From positions 310,001 to 374,000 of the forward strand of contig NZ_LXUF01000001.1 in NCBI RefSeq assembly GCF_001648895.1: 64,000 nucleotides of DNA. The letters are read 5' to 3'. The stretch is from Methylovorus sp. MM2. Lineage in GTDB: Bacteria; Pseudomonadota; Gammaproteobacteria; Burkholderiales; Methylophilaceae. Position 1 is the first letter of the stretch. Every line of letters begins with the position of its first letter. Below the pieces are notes generated by a model. It did no database searches, was not told the origin of the DNA, and worked only from the letters and a program-made list of their open reading frames with translations. Both the position numbers and the translations under genes were made by a program. Shown piece after piece: positions 38,713 through 48,618 of the stretch.

Positions 38713-41526
38713 TTAAAGCATCGGTTTCAGGTATTTCCCCGTGTAGCTTGCATCACTTGCAGCTACTTTTTCTGGCGTGCCTTCTGCGATTACCATGCCG
38801 CCACCATCACCACCTTCAGGCCCCATGTCGATCAACCAGTCCGCCGTCTTGATTACATCAAGATTATGCTCGATGATGACGATGGTGTTGCCGTGGTCGC
38901 GTAAGCGGTGCAATACATCCAGCAGTAACTGGATATCAGCAAAGTGCAGGCCAGTGGTCGGTTCATCGAGAATGTACAAAGTGCGCCCTGTATCGCGTTT
39001 GGAAAGCTCAAGTGCCAACTTCACGCGTTGCGCTTCACCGCCTGATAATGTAGTAGCCGATTGGCCTAGCGTGATATAGCCCAAACCTACGTCTAGCAGT
39101 GTTTTTAGTTTACGTGCGACCACAGGTACAGCGGCAAAGAATTCATGTGCCTGCTCGACTGTCATGCCTAGCACTTCATGGATGCTCTTGCCTTTGTAAT
39201 GAATCTCCAGTGTTTCGCGGTTGTAGCGGTGGCCTTTACATACGTCGCAAGGTACATAGACATCGGGTAAAAAGTGCATCTCGACTCTGATGACGCCATC
39301 GCCTTGGCAGGCTTCACAACGACCACCTTTTACGTTGAATGAATAGCGTCCGGGTCCGTAACCGCGTGCACGACTTTCTGGTACGCCAGCGAATAGATCC
39401 CGTATCGGCGTGAATAGGCCTGTATAAGTTGCGGGATTGGAACGTGGCGTACGGCCAATCGGGCTTTGATCTACATCGACGACCTTATCGAAGAACTCAA
39501 GCCCTGTAATCTCTTCGAACGCTGCAGGTTCTGTAGAGCTGCCATATAAATGCTGGGCTACTACACGGTAAAGCGTATCGTTGATGAGTGTAGATTTACC
39601 TGAACCCGAGACACCAGTCACGCAGGTCAGCAGGCCGACGGGCAGATCCAGTGTCACATCTTTTAAGTTGTTGCCAGTGGCGTGAGTGAGTTTGAGCCAG
39701 CGCTTAGGGTCAGGGGCATGGCGTTTTTTCGGCACATCGATTTTTTTGGTGCCGCTGAGGTATTGCCCGGTCAGTGAGTTCTTGTTTGCCTGTATCTCTG
39801 CAGGCGTGCCTTCTGCGACGATGTGGCCACCGTGCTCACCGGCGCCGGGGCCGATATCCACCACATAATCAGCGGCCATGATCGCATCCTGATCATGCTC
39901 GACGACGATCACGCTATTGCCGATATCGCGCAGGCGAACAAGGGTTTCCAATAGACGGTCATTATCCCGCTGATGCAGGCCGATGGATGGTTCGTCCAGC
40001 ACATACATCACGCCAGTCAAACCTGAACCGATCTGTGAGGCTAGACGAATACGTTGTGCTTCGCCGCCCGAGAGGGTTTCTGCCGAGCGTGACAGCGATA
40101 GATATTCAAGGCCGACATTGGTTAGGAATTTAAGGCGGTTGCTGATTTCTTTCACGATCTTGTCAGCAATTGCTAGCTTTTGGCCTGTTAATTTAAGGGT
40201 ATCGAAGAAAGTGAGTGCTTGCTTTAATGGGGCTTCACAGACTTCGTGGATATTCTTTTCGCCCACTTTGACATGGCGTGCCTCACGACGTAGTCGCGTG
40301 CCACTGCAGTCAGGGCAAGATTGTGAATTCAGATATTTCGCTAGCTCTTCGCGTACGGTGAGAGAGTCTGTCTCGTGATAGCGTCGTTGCAGATTGTTCA
40401 ATATGCCTTCGAATGTATGGCTCTTTTGATAGAACACGCCACGCTCATTGAGGTATTTGAATGAGATGGGTTCTTTACCGCTACCTTGTAATAACACATG
40501 CTGAATGTGCACTGGTAGTGTCTCAAATGCTTCTTCCAAATCAAATTTATAGTGATTAGCCAAGCTTTGCAGCATCTGGAAGTAGAACTGGTTACGTTTG
40601 TCCCAACCCTTGATCGCGCCAGCGGCCAGTGACAAGTGAGGAAATGCGACAACGCGTTTAGGGTCGAAAAAACTGATCTGACCTAAGCCATCACATTTGG
40701 GGCAGGCGCCCATTGGGTTATTGAACGAGAATAAGCGGGGCTCGAGTTCAGCTAGTGAGTAATCGCAGGCAGGGCAGGAGAATTTGGCTGAAAAGAGCAG
40801 CTCTTTACTTGTGTCCATCTCTACAGCAATGGCTTTGCCTTCTGCCAAGCGTAATGCAGTCTCGAAAGATTCCGCGATACGCTGCTTCATATCGACGCGT
40901 ACTTTTAGGCGGTCGACCACCACATCCACTGTGTGTTTTGTAGTCTTCGCCAGTTTTGGCACTGCGTCAATTTCATACGTCTCACCGTCAACGCGTACAC
41001 GTACAAAACCTTGGGCTTTGAGCTCTTCAAACAGATCGACCTGCTCGCCTTTGCGGTTGCTCACTACAGGCGCAAGAATCATCAGCTTGGTGTCTTCTGG
41101 CAGTGCTAAAACACTATCCACCATCTGGGAGACGGTCTGTGCTTCTAGTTTGATGCCGTGATCTGGACATTCTGGATCACCAGCACGTGCGTAAAGCAAA
41201 CGCAGGTAATCGTGTATCTCTGTGACTGTGCCAACGGTAGAGCGTGGATTGTGCGAAGTAGATTTTTGTTCGATAGAGATCGCAGGCGATAGGCCTTCTA
41301 TCAAATCGACATCCGGTTTATCCATGCGAGCCAAAAACTGTCTGGCATAGGCGGATAATGATTCTACATAACGCCTCTGGCCTTCTGCGTACAAGGTATC
41401 GAAAGCAAGTGAGGACTTGCCTGAGCCGGATAATCCCGTGATCACAATCAGCTTATTGCGTGGCAGGTCCAGTGAAACATTTTTCAGATTGTGCGTGCGT
41501 GCACCGCGTATGCGAATGTAATCCAT
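38713..41526 (-). CDS. uvrA: UvrABC system protein A
   Basis: UvrA finds bulky DNA lesions and loads UvrB in nucleotide excision repair. The 937 residues hold two ABC ATPase modules (Walker [12 protein letters not shown] near 32 and [11 protein letters not shown] near 640). The [12 protein letters not shown] and [12 protein letters not shown] signatures and zinc-binding Cys pairs CPACDYS/CPKCDG and [17 protein letters not shown] are present. Length is normal. No clear LexA box lies in the 72-bp gap before the divergent MFS gene, so SOS control is not evident from the sequence. Confidence 0.97.
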   Translation of the reverse strand: MDYIRIRGARTHNLKNVSLDLPRNKLIVITGLSGSGKSSLAFDTLYAEGQRRYVESLSAYARQFLARMDKPDVDLIEGLSPAISIEQKSTSHNPRSTVGTVTEIHDYLRLLYARAGDPECPDHGIKLEAQTVSQMVDSVLALPEDTKLMILAPVVSNRKGEQVDLFEELKAQGFVRVRVDGETYEIDAVPKLAKTTKHTVDVVVDRLKVRVDMKQRIAESFETALRLAEGKAIAVEMDTSKELLFSAKFSCPACDYSLAELEPRLFSFNNPMGACPKCDGLGQISFFDPKRVVAFPHLSLAAGAIKGWDKRNQFYFQMLQSLANHYKFDLEEAFETLPVHIQHVLLQGSGKEPISFKYLNERGVFYQKSHTFEGILNNLQRRYHETDSLTVREELAKYLNSQSCPDCSGTRLRREARHVKVGEKNIHEVCEAPLKQALTFFDTLKLTGQKLAIADKIVKEISNRLKFLTNVGLEYLSLSRSAETLSGGEAQRIRLASQIGSGLTGVMYVLDEPSIGLHQRDNDRLLETLVRLRDIGNSVIVVEHDQDAIMAADYVVDIGPGAGEHGGHIVAEGTPAEIQANKNSLTGQYLSGTKKIDVPKKRHAPDPKRWLKLTHATGNNLKDVTLDLPVGLLTCVTGVSGSGKSTLINDTLYRVVAQHLYGSSTEPAAFEEITGLEFFDKVVDVDQSPIGRTPRSNPATYTGLFTPIRDLFAGVPESRARGYGPGRYSFNVKGGRCEACQGDGVIRVEMHFLPDVYVPCDVCKGHRYNRETLEIHYKGKSIHEVLGMTVEQAHEFFAAVPVVARKLKTLLDVGLGYITLGQSATTLSGGEAQRVKLALELSKRDTGRTLYILDEPTTGLHFADIQLLLDVLHRLRDHGNTIVIIEHNLDVIKTADWLIDMGPEGGDGGGMVIAEGTPEKVAASDASYTGKYLKPML

Positions 41527-41598
41527 AAACCTTGACTGACGTTAGAAGTGGCAACCTGCTAATATACGCAATTTACCGCGTTAATTTCAAATTTTTTC

Positions 41599-42984
41599 AT
41601 GTCCCAAACAGATCGTATGTCCCCCATAGAGTTACGCGCCAGCATGAGCCTTGCATCCATCTACGGATTACGCATGTTAGGCATGTTTCTTATCCTGCCG
41701 ATTTTCTCTATTTATGCTGAGGCATTACCCGGTGGAAGTGACCATTTACTGATCGGCCTGGCATTTGGTGCATATGGTCTCACACAGGCGATTTTTCAAC
41801 TGCCATTCGGCATGGCATCTGATCATTTTGGCCGTAAAAAGCTAATCTATATCGGATTGGTGATCTTTGTCATCGGTAGCGGGGTAGCGGCTTGTGCCAA
41901 TGATATCTACACATTGATCATCGGGCGCTCTATACAAGGGGCTGGTGCTATCTCTGCTGCGGTGACAGCACTTGTGGCTGATCTGACACGTGAACAGAAC
42001 CGTACCAAAGCAATGGCGATGATCGGCATCACTATCGGTATTACATTTGCACTTTCACTTGTGTTGGCACCGGTCTTGAACCAATGGATAGGCGTGCCGG
42101 GTATTTTTGCGCTCACCGCAATACTGGCAGCCTGTGCGATTCTGACGGTGAAGTTCTTGGTGCCTGACCCTATTGTCAGTCGCTTTCATTCTGACGCGGG
42201 CACAGCACCAAAGCAGCTCAAGGAAGTATTGAAGAACACCCAGTTACTCAGGCTAAATTTTGGCATTTTTGCTTTGCATGCTGCACAGATGGCCATGTTC
42301 ATCGTTGTGCCATTTGCGTTGAAGCAAGCCAGCGGTATGAATGAAAATCAGCATTGGCAGGTGTATCTGCCAGTCGTATTAATTGGTTTTGTCATGATGG
42401 TACCAGCCATCATTTATGGTGAAAAACGAGCGAAGTTGAAGCAGGTATTCGTTGCAAGTATCGTCATCATGTTAGGCGCACAACTTTTATTTGCATCGAT
42501 GATCAGCCAGTTCTGGGGAATCGTCGCCTCACTTGCTTTGTATTTTCTGGCGTTTAATATATTAGAAGCCATTTTGCCATCTATCATTTCAAAGATTGCA
42601 CCAGCGGCTTCAAAAGGCACTGCTATCGGGGTATTTAACACAACACAATCCCTCGGGATTTTTGTTGGTGGCGTGGCTGGTGGATATTTATCTAGCTTAT
42701 CGCATGATCATGGCTATCAATTTGTATTCATATTTTGTAGCATATTGATGATTGCATGGTTAGTTAGTGCGGCAACCATGAAAGCCCCACCTGCAGTTAA
42801 GAGCAAGATGTATCATCTACCGGAAGCAAAAACCGTGGATGCACACCTGCTTGGTGCGCAGCTTGCAGCGTTGCCCGGAGTGAAAGAATCAGTGGTATTG
42901 CCGGATGAAGGTCTGGTGATGCTTAAAGTAGATATGCAGCCCGGCTTCGATGAAGCCGAAGTGTTGCGGTTGATAAAGGAATAA
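41599..42984 (+). CDS. YajR-like MFS exporter with C-terminal ferredoxin-like domain
   Basis: This 461-residue transporter has twelve membrane segments and the MFS A-motif near [15 protein letters not shown] soluble C-terminal domain of about 65 residues ([20 protein letters not shown] and onward) resembles the YAM domain of E. coli YajR, a proton-coupled exporter with unknown natural substrate. The ATG at 41599 is used, and Met9 is an alternative. It lies between uvrA (divergent) and ssb, and its stop is 1 nt before the ssb start. Confidence 0.87.
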   Translation: MSQTDRMSPIELRASMSLASIYGLRMLGMFLILPIFSIYAEALPGGSDHLLIGLAFGAYGLTQAIFQLPFGMASDHFGRKKLIYIGLVIFVIGSGVAACANDIYTLIIGRSIQGAGAISAAVTALVADLTREQNRTKAMAMIGITIGITFALSLVLAPVLNQWIGVPGIFALTAILAACAILTVKFLVPDPIVSRFHSDAGTAPKQLKEVLKNTQLLRLNFGIFALHAAQMAMFIVVPFALKQASGMNENQHWQVYLPVVLIGFVMMVPAIIYGEKRAKLKQVFVASIVIMLGAQLLFASMISQFWGIVASLALYFLAFNILEAILPSIISKIAPAASKGTAIGVFNTTQSLGIFVGGVAGGYLSSLSHDHGYQFVFIFCSILMIAWLVSAATMKAPPAVKSKMYHLPEAKTVDAHLLGAQLAALPGVKESVVLPDEGLVMLKVDMQPGFDEAEVLRLIKE

Positions 42985-42985
42985 T

Positions 42986-43480
42986 ATGGCGTCGGTAAAT
43001 AAAGTGATTCTTGTTGGTAACCTTGGACGTGATCCGGAGATTCGCTATATGCCTTCAGGTGATGCACTGGCATCGTTCAGCATTGCGACAACAGATAACT
43101 GGAAAGATAAGAACGGCCAAAAACAAGAACGTACCGAATGGCATCGCATCTCCATGTTTGGCAAGCTGGCTGAGATTTCCGGTGAGTATCTCAAAAAAGG
43201 TTCTTCCGTTTACATTGAAGGCCGTTTGCAAACCCGTAAATGGCAAGATAAAGAAGGTAACGAGCGCCAGACCACAGAAGTCGTCGCTGATCGTATGCAG
43301 ATGCTTGGTGGACGTAGTGGTGGAAATACTTATGAAGTGATGGATGAAGACCAATCTGCACCTTATTCAAATCAAGAATCATCGCCAGCGCCAGCGAAGC
43401 GGCCAGCCGCTGCGCCAGCTGCGGCTAAGCCAGCTGGCGGATCAAACTTCGATGATTTTGATGATGATATTCCGTTCTAA
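42986..43480 (+). CDS. ssb: Single-stranded DNA-binding protein
   Basis: SSB coats single-stranded DNA in replication, repair and recombination. The 164 residues have an N-terminal OB fold ([50 protein letters not shown]) and a Pro/Ala-rich linker. The acidic partner-binding tail ends DDDIPF. It starts 1 nt after the MFS gene, so its expression is probably coupled to it. Many bacteria have ssb next to uvrA, and here the transporter lies between. Confidence 0.96.
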   Translation: MASVNKVILVGNLGRDPEIRYMPSGDALASFSIATTDNWKDKNGQKQERTEWHRISMFGKLAEISGEYLKKGSSVYIEGRLQTRKWQDKEGNERQTTEVVADRMQMLGGRSGGNTYEVMDEDQSAPYSNQESSPAPAKRPAAAPAAAKPAGGSNFDDFDDDIPF

Positions 43481-43506
43481 AGCGTACCTATAAAAAGCTG
43501 TAAACT

Positions 43507-43539
43507 AAACCCCATATGTTTTTGATATATGGGGTTTTT
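43507..43539 (+). terminator. Terminator behind ssb
   Basis: AAACCCCATAT (43507-43517) pairs with ATATGGGGTTT (43527-43537) around a 9-nt loop, followed by Ts to 43539. It lies 26 bp after the ssb stop. Confidence 0.85.
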
Positions 43540-43599
43540 GTTTGATTAAATGCTTATGGATTTAACATCAATAAAGGTGGCACATCAGCTACTGCAGAC

Positions 43600-43932
43600 A
43601 TGACAGAATTCACCGATTATCTAAGTGAAGTATTTAGGCAGTTTGGTGCTGTCCGTGTGCGTAAAATGTTTGGTGGATATGGGTTGTACCATGATGGAGT
43701 AATGTTCGGGCTGATTGCTGATGAAGTGCTTTACCTAAAAGCGGATGTATCAATCGCACATTATTTTGAAGCAAAGCATCTAGGTCAATTTGAATACAAG
43801 CGCGAAGATAAGATCGTAAAACTATCTTATTATCTTGCGCCAGAAGAAATATATGATGATGCCGATGAGGCAGAAACGTGGGCGCGGCGATCATTTCAAG
43901 TCGCTTTTCGAAATAAGAAAACTAAGAAATAA
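43600..43932 (+). CDS. TfoX N-terminal domain protein
   Basis: This 110-residue protein matches the TfoX N-domain: VRVRKMFGGYGLYHDGVMFGLI, then YLKADVSIAHYFEA and a KLSYYLAPEEI segment. The C-domain of full-length TfoX/Sxy, the competence regulator, is absent. Single-domain versions are widespread and have no established role. A DNA-uptake function should not be assumed from the name, although pilM-Q genes are present in the window. The next gene starts 15 nt later, so the two may be cotranscribed. Confidence 0.82.
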   Translation: MTEFTDYLSEVFRQFGAVRVRKMFGGYGLYHDGVMFGLIADEVLYLKADVSIAHYFEAKHLGQFEYKREDKIVKLSYYLAPEEIYDDADEAETWARRSFQVAFRNKKTKK

Positions 43933-43947
43933 CTATTACCTCGATCA

Positions 43948-44712
43948 ATGAAATCGCAAACGCTCATTATTAAAAATAACGCTGGACTAAACCTGTCTGC
44001 AAAAATCGAGATCCCAGAAGGCGAAATGATCGGCCTAGCTATCATTGCTCCAGCCTTGGGGTGTACAAAAGATATTCTTATTGCATCCAGAACGGCACGA
44101 CGCTTACTCCAATATGGAATCGCCTCTTTACGTTTGGATTTTACAGGGCTTGGGCAAAGTGATGGTGATTTCTCTTTAACGAATCTGGATACTTATATCA
44201 ATGATTTAGTCAGTGTTGCAGCTTGGTTGAGAGAAAATGTAAGGGCGCCTGATTTGTTGATTGGGCATAGCTTTGGTGGTCTTGTATCGCTGTGCTCATG
44301 TGGTTTAATCCCTGAGGTGAAAGCTTGCGTCACCATTGCGACACCGAGTGATCCGACGCATATTTTGAATATCATCGGCCAACAAAAAAGTCATGAGATC
44401 GAGCAGCATGGCTCCACAATCGTTGAGATCAATAAAGAGAATTTCACACTTCGTAAGCAATTTATAGAGAATGCAAAAACATTTAACATCCTGAATACAC
44501 TTGGCGGCCTCAAAACCCCGCTTTTAGTCATTCACTCACCTCGGGATGACATGGTGCCCATCAGTCATGGGCACGCTATTTTTGAGGCGGCCTCACATCC
44601 AAAAAGTTTCTTGGCGATAGAGGATGCTGACCATATGGTGTATGAACGCGCGGCTTCAGAATTTGTTGGAGACACCATAGGTTTATGGAGTACTCGATAT
44701 CTCTTGGAGTAA
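43948..44712 (+). CDS. Alpha/beta hydrolase
   Basis: This 254-residue hydrolase-fold protein has a nucleophile elbow GHSFGG (near 110), an acid in HSPRDDMVP and a histidine in DADHMV near 230. The ALGCTKDILIASRTARRLL N-terminal half resembles hydrolases that are fused to, or adjacent to, OsmC peroxidases. No OsmC domain is present here. The substrate is unknown. It probably shares a transcript with the TfoX_N gene and ends at a strong bidirectional terminator. Confidence 0.82.
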   Translation: MKSQTLIIKNNAGLNLSAKIEIPEGEMIGLAIIAPALGCTKDILIASRTARRLLQYGIASLRLDFTGLGQSDGDFSLTNLDTYINDLVSVAAWLRENVRAPDLLIGHSFGGLVSLCSCGLIPEVKACVTIATPSDPTHILNIIGQQKSHEIEQHGSTIVEINKENFTLRKQFIENAKTFNILNTLGGLKTPLLVIHSPRDDMVPISHGHAIFEAASHPKSFLAIEDADHMVYERAASEFVGDTIGLWSTRYLLE

Positions 44713-44765
44713 CTCTCCATTTTTAAAAGCACTTAAAGATTTAAAGTGCAAAACTAGATGCATTA

Positions 44766-44800
44766 AATAAATCAGGGCGACTTAGTCGCCCTGATTTATT
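44766..44800. terminator. Bidirectional terminator
   Basis: A perfect 16-bp stem, AATAAATCAGGGCGAC (44766-44781) with GTCGCCCTGATTTATT (44785-44800), closes a TTA loop between the convergent hydrolase and Spy-like genes. A/T-rich ends on both strands fit termination in both directions. Confidence 0.85.
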
Positions 44801-44820
44801 TCTACAATCGCTATGAAAAA

Positions 44821-45348
44821 CTAACCACGACTATGCTCTTGTTTTGGGGCGCCTTGACGGCGAGCGCGGTCATCCCATTTTTGTTTCTGCTCTGGTGTGA
44901 GTAGTGCATAAATCTGGTGCTTGGTCTCGCTATGCAATACGATCAGATCCGCTTGGATAACGGCTTGTTGGTTAGCTAGCTCTTGTACCTTTTTGCTGTC
45001 GTAAGTGGCGCCTTGGTTAGCTTCACGTAATGCCTTGGATGAGTCGCGTAATGCCTGAAATTTTTCATCACGTAACGGTTTTTGTTTTTCAAAAATCTGC
45101 TTAACTTGATCTTTTTGTTCTGCAGTTAAATCGAGCTTACGCAGATTATGCATATCGTGGCCCGCGAAACTTGGGCCGCCACGTCCACTAAATGGACCAT
45201 GTTCACTATGGTTGTTGAATTCAGTTTTGTGGTTGTAATGTCCATCGCATTTTTCGCCATCGTTTGCATAGCTTGCCGCTGTGCCGAATGCAAAGAGTGA
45301 GGTGGCGAGTAAAGTGCTTAAAGCTAATTTTTGATGACCCAATTTCAT
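44821..45348 (-). CDS. Spy/CpxP-like periplasmic LTXXQ protein
   Basis: This 175-residue protein has a signal peptide (cleavage after SYA, about residue 28) and a His/Gly-rich stretch after it. A helical domain follows, with LDLTAEQKDQ and LLTPEQKQKWDD, the two LTxxQ motifs of the Spy/CpxP family. Family members are periplasmic chaperones or envelope-stress and metal sensors. The His-rich part (HYNHKTEFNNHSEHG) might bind metal. A CpxR-like direct repeat lies about 80 bp upstream. It is transcribed alone, between two terminators. Confidence 0.83.
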   Translation of the reverse strand: MKLGHQKLALSTLLATSLFAFGTAASYANDGEKCDGHYNHKTEFNNHSEHGPFSGRGGPSFAGHDMHNLRKLDLTAEQKDQVKQIFEKQKPLRDEKFQALRDSSKALREANQGATYDSKKVQELANQQAVIQADLIVLHSETKHQIYALLTPEQKQKWDDRARRQGAPKQEHSRG

Positions 45349-45427
45349 TTCTATCTCCTAATGGTTAAGGCAGACTGCCTGTAAGAGATAAAACGAAACT
45401 GGAGATGAAATGGTTTACTTGCGTTGT

Positions 45428-45442
45428 GTAAAGTAATGTTAA
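45428..45442. promoter_or_regulatory. CpxR-like direct repeat upstream of the Spy-like gene
   Basis: GTAAA-GTAAT-GTTAA at 45428-45442 is one mismatch away from the CpxR box GTAAA-N5-GTAAA, and lies about 80 bp before the start of a Spy/CpxP-like gene. The motif is short and AT-rich, so chance is a real alternative. Confidence 0.25.
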
Positions 45443-45498
45443 GACTGAAACAGGCGCTGAATTTATCGGTTTTATTCGTACTAACCATTGCGATAGTT

Positions 45499-45530
45499 AA
45501 AACAAAAGCCCCGACTGGGGCTTTTGTTTT
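45499..45530 (-). terminator. Terminator behind the first pirin gene
   Basis: AAAACAAAAGCCCC (45499-45512) pairs with GGGGCTTTTGTTTT (45517-45530) around GACT. On the minus strand it ends in a T-rich run 8 bp beyond the pirin stop, and it insulates the Spy-like gene from read-through. Confidence 0.88.
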
Positions 45531-45537
45531 GTGCTGC

Positions 45538-46239
45538 TTAGTAAGGTAAATCGAATAACAATAGCTCTACTGCATTTGCTTTTGTAAACTCGATGACTGG
45601 TACATCTTTAATCTTTAGCGCATCACCAATACTTAGTTTTACGCCATTGACTTCAAGTTCACCGCGAATGGCATGCACATAAGCAGATCTACCAGCCCTT
45701 AACTCATGCTCGATATGGTCATCTTTATCTAAAATAGAAGCGTAGATGCTAGCATCTTGATGGATCAGTACAGAGCCGTCTCGCCCATCAGGTGAGCCGA
45801 TGAGACGCAAGCTTCCATGTTTCGAGGCGGTGTCAAAATGCTTTTCCTCATAACTGGGTGGAATGCCTTGTACGTTAGGTTCTATCCAGATTTGCAGAAA
45901 ATGCACCCGTTCATTCGCCGAGTGATTGAACTCACTATGACGAACACCGGTACCTGCACTCATGCGCTGTACGTCGCCGTAACGAATCACGGAACCTGTG
46001 CCCATGCTGTCTTTATGTTCAAGCGCACCATTCAACACATAAGTGATGATTTCCATGTCTTTATGGCCATGTGTGCCAAACCCTTGTGATGGTTGCACAC
46101 GGTCTTCATTGATGACAACTAAAGGGCCGAATCCAAGTTGTTCCGGGTTGTAGTACTGACCAAAGGAGAAGGAATGGTTGGATTGTAACCAGCCATGATC
46201 AGCCGCTCCGCGTTGATTGTTTTTTAGTGTCTGTAACAT
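45538..46239 (-). CDS. Pirin family protein (YhaK-like)
   Basis: This 233-residue bicupin has the metal-site pattern of pirins: NEDRVQPSQGFGTHGHKDMEIITYVLNGALEHKDSMG and then GTGVRHSEFNH, with His and Glu ligands. YhaK-type pirins are redox-sensitive, and some have quercetinase activity. The ATG at 46239 is chosen because GGAAAGGAAAG lies just upstream and because MLQTLKNNQRGAADHG is the usual N-terminus; an open frame continues to 46287. It diverges from a LysR gene that probably controls it. Confidence 0.87.
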   Translation of the reverse strand: MLQTLKNNQRGAADHGWLQSNHSFSFGQYYNPEQLGFGPLVVINEDRVQPSQGFGTHGHKDMEIITYVLNGALEHKDSMGTGSVIRYGDVQRMSAGTGVRHSEFNHSANERVHFLQIWIEPNVQGIPPSYEEKHFDTASKHGSLRLIGSPDGRDGSVLIHQDASIYASILDKDDHIEHELRAGRSAYVHAIRGELEVNGVKLSIGDALKIKDVPVIEFTKANAVELLLFDLPY

Positions 46240-46361
46240 GATCTTTCCTTTCCAGTTTATCTTTCCATTAGCCAATTTAATTAACATGCGATAATTTCGA
46301 CTATTGATTTATTGAAATAACCGTATTTATTTAGGCGATGGATGTAGTATGTACTTAGTTA

Positions 46362-46380
46362 TTCCGTTTGAAAAACGGAA
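46362..46380. promoter_or_regulatory. Palindrome between the first pirin and its LysR gene
   Basis: TTCCGTTT (46362-46369) and AAACGGAA (46373-46380) are perfect inverted 8-mers separated by GAA. The site lies in the 171-bp divergent region, 30 bp before the LysR start. It is a good candidate operator for the LysR protein. No experimental support is visible. Confidence 0.5.
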
Positions 46381-46410
46381 AGATTATCAACCTATGATCG
46401 AAAATATCGA

Positions 46411-47328
46411 ATGTTCAAAATATCATTAGATGCGCTTGAGGTGCTGGATGCTATAGATCGCTTGGGATCGTTTGCCGCAGCGGGTAATCAGCTGCATAAA
46501 GTGCCTTCCACTATTTCATATACGATTAGTAAGCTGGAGCAGGATCTCGGTGTTCAGGTGTTTGAGCGGCTCGGCCCAAAGGTGTCATTGACCAAGGCGG
46601 GTAGGGAATTGCTGCAAGAGGGGCGATACCTACTCAAGGCGGCGGAAGATTTGGAGCATAGGGTCAGGCGTGTCGCCTCTGGTTGGGAGACTGAGCTGAC
46701 CATTGGGATGGACTCTGCATTTTCCCCAGTGAGTTTAATCGATGATGTAGTAGCATTTTGCGAGGTTGCTGATCGTACGCGCCTTAGGTTCTCACAGGAA
46801 TCATTGTCTGGTACTTGGGAAGCGTTGTTGGATAGACGGGTTGATCTGCTGATCGGTGCGGTCGGGGAAGGCCCTTCGGGCGGTGGTTACAATACGAGCG
46901 TGATCGGATATACGCAATTCGTCTTTGCAGTCTCGCCGAAACATCCATTGGCTAGTGTTGATAAGGTACTGGATAAATCCGATCTGCATGCATATCGTGC
47001 AATTGTTGTGAGTGATTCGGTACGTAAGCTACAGCCGAGAACCGTCGGACTTCTGTTTGGGCAAGACACACTGGCATTGCCAAATATGCGCGCAAAATAT
47101 GAATTTCAGTTGGCTGGTGTGGGCTTTGGATTCTTGCCGGAACCACTGGCTCGTGATGCTATCAATGCCGGGTTATTGATTGAAAAGCAGGTGAAAGAGC
47201 CAAGGCTGGCAGAACCTATCTCCATCGCATGGCGTACCAATGATGAAGGTGCCGGGTTAGTATGGTGGCGCGAGAGAATGCAGGGTTCGGATATTGTTTG
47301 TAAACTTTGGCAGGACGGTAACTTTTAG
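46411..47328 (+). CDS. LysR-type transcriptional regulator
   Basis: This 305-residue regulator has an N-terminal winged helix-turn-helix (residues about 3-62: LEVLDAIDRLGSFAAAGNQL, VPSTISYTISKLEQDLG, FERLG-KVSLTKAG). A periplasmic-binding-like effector domain follows. It diverges from the YhaK-like pirin gene with a perfect palindrome between them, the usual layout of a LysR regulator with its target. The E. coli yhaJ-yhaK pair has the same arrangement, and YhaJ responds to quinone-like compounds, so a related signal is plausible. It ends in a hairpin terminator. Confidence 0.88.
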   Translation: MFKISLDALEVLDAIDRLGSFAAAGNQLHKVPSTISYTISKLEQDLGVQVFERLGPKVSLTKAGRELLQEGRYLLKAAEDLEHRVRRVASGWETELTIGMDSAFSPVSLIDDVVAFCEVADRTRLRFSQESLSGTWEALLDRRVDLLIGAVGEGPSGGGYNTSVIGYTQFVFAVSPKHPLASVDKVLDKSDLHAYRAIVVSDSVRKLQPRTVGLLFGQDTLALPNMRAKYEFQLAGVGFGFLPEPLARDAINAGLLIEKQVKEPRLAEPISIAWRTNDEGAGLVWWRERMQGSDIVCKLWQDGNF

Positions 47329-47335
47329 CGAAAAT

Positions 47336-47376
47336 AAAAAAGCCCCCATGGCTAAAGCAGCTATCGGGGCTTTTTT
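47336..47376. terminator. Bidirectional terminator between LysR and yceI
   Basis: AAAAAAGCCCC (47336-47346) pairs with GGGGCTTTTTT (47366-47376). An inner stem, ATGGCT with AGCTAT, lies between them. It separates convergent genes and has A and T tracts on the outside. Confidence 0.85.
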
Positions 47377-47389
47377 AAAGCGTTACTAA

Positions 47390-47962
47390 TTATTCTTTAA
47401 CTGCTTCAACAGGAATCGTCAGGGTAACTTCATCGCTCACATATGGCGCATATTTGCCTGCGTTGAACTCAGAACGTTTGATCACAGTAGTTGCTGTCGC
47501 GCCGCAAGCTTCTTTTTTCAACATCGGGTGTGGCATGCACAGGAACGATTTTACGGTTAGTGTGACTGGTTTGGTCACGCCTTTTACTGTCAAGTCGCCA
47601 TCAACAGATGCTACTTTGTCGCCATCGAAATTCACCTTGCTCGATTTGAATGTGATGGTTGGATATTTTGCAGTATCGAAGAAATCAACATCTTGAATAT
47701 GTGTATTGAATAATGGGAAGCCGGTATTCACAGAGGTCGCATCGATGACGACATCGACACTGCCGGTTTTCGTAGCGCGGTCTAATGTGATCTTGCCAGT
47801 CGTTTTATCAAAACGGCTTAGCTGTTGTGAGTAGCCAAAATGGCTATATTCAAAACGCGGCATGCTATGGTTACTATCGATGTTGTATGTCTCTGGTGCT
47901 GCAAATGCAGCTGCTGAGAATAATAATGATGCCGTGATTGCTGCCAATGCTAGTTTGTTCAT
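47390..47962 (-). CDS. YceI family periplasmic protein (first copy)
   Basis: This 190-residue lipocalin-like beta-barrel has a signal peptide (cleavage after FA, about residue 21). The mature part shows the family pattern YNIDSNHSMPRFEYSHFGYS, VDVVIDATSVNTG, FFDTAKYPTITFKSS and VDGDLTVKGVTKPVTLTV. YceI proteins bind isoprenoid-type lipids, and some are base- or stress-inducible. It lies 86 bp downstream of a second yceI-like gene on the same strand. Confidence 0.9.
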   Translation of the reverse strand: MNKLALAAITASLLFSAAAFAAPETYNIDSNHSMPRFEYSHFGYSQQLSRFDKTTGKITLDRATKTGSVDVVIDATSVNTGFPLFNTHIQDVDFFDTAKYPTITFKSSKVNFDGDKVASVDGDLTVKGVTKPVTLTVKSFLCMPHPMLKKEACGATATTVIKRSEFNAGKYAPYVSDEVTLTIPVEAVKE

Positions 47963-48048
47963 GGTGCTTCTCCTTAAAGTAATCAGTAGGTTTCAAGTAA
48001 TGTGTTTATTGCATGCACTGCTTAAATCGATAAAGCTGGGTGTTAACT

Positions 48049-48618
48049 CTATTTTTTGGCCGCTGCCAGAATATGGAATTTGATCTGTATCTCGTTAGCG
48101 ACTGTGCTGACATCTGCCCATTCGCCTTCACCAATGGCATAGTCCAGGCGCTTGATCGTGAATGCGCCGTCAAAACTAGCAGTGTTGGCATCTGGTTTGA
48201 AGGTGAAAGGGGTAGCAACTGCTAGCGTTTTACCTTTTATTGTCAGCTTGCCTTGTACTTCAAAGCGATTATTACCCAGTGGTTTAACGCCAGTAGAGAC
48301 AAATGTGGCTTTCGGAAAAGCCTTGGTGTTAAACCATGCTTTTCCTACGACTTCATCATTGGCTTCATCTGACCCCGTGTCGATACTTGCGAGATCAATC
48401 TCGAATTTTGCTTGAGCGGACTCTGGTTTTGCCGGGTCGAAATCGATCTGTGCGGCAAACTTCTTGAATTTTCCTTCCAGCGGCACATTCATTTGTTTGT
48501 AGCCAAAATTGATGCTGCTTTTATCAGCAACTACCTGATTGAATTCCACTGCACTGGCGTGACCGCTCAATAGCAAAATACCAATCAATGCTAGATGTTT
48601 GATATAGATGCGGCTCAT
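48049..48618 (-). CDS. YceI family periplasmic protein (second copy)
   Basis: This 189-residue protein has a signal peptide (cleavage after ASA, about residue 23). The YceI barrel includes FNQVVADKSSINFGYKQMNVPLEG, IDLASIDTGS, AWFNTKAFPKATFVSTG and VQGKLTIKGKTLAVATPF. Its GxFKKF and DEV segments differ from the first copy, so this is a divergent paralogue rather than a recent duplicate. The start overlaps the cytochrome b561 stop (TAATG), matching the known yceJ-yceI coupling. Confidence 0.9.
   Translation of the reverse strand: MSRIYIKHLALIGILLLSGHASAVEFNQVVADKSSINFGYKQMNVPLEGKFKKFAAQIDFDPAKPESAQAKFEIDLASIDTGSDEANDEVVGKAWFNTKAFPKATFVSTGVKPLGNNRFEVQGKLTIKGKTLAVATPFTFKPDANTASFDGAFTIKRLDYAIGEGEWADVSTVANEIQIKFHILAAAKK

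Noticed and set aside
40784-41161. A 125-codon open frame antisense to uvrA
   Set aside because: Low-complexity Ser/Arg-rich shadow of uvrA with no support.
41527-41598. LexA (SOS) box between uvrA and the MFS gene
   Set aside because: I looked for CTGT-N8-ACAG on both strands and found none in the 72 bp.
43600-43932. Competence regulator TfoX/Sxy
   Set aside because: Only the N-terminal domain is present; single-domain relatives are not known to control DNA uptake.
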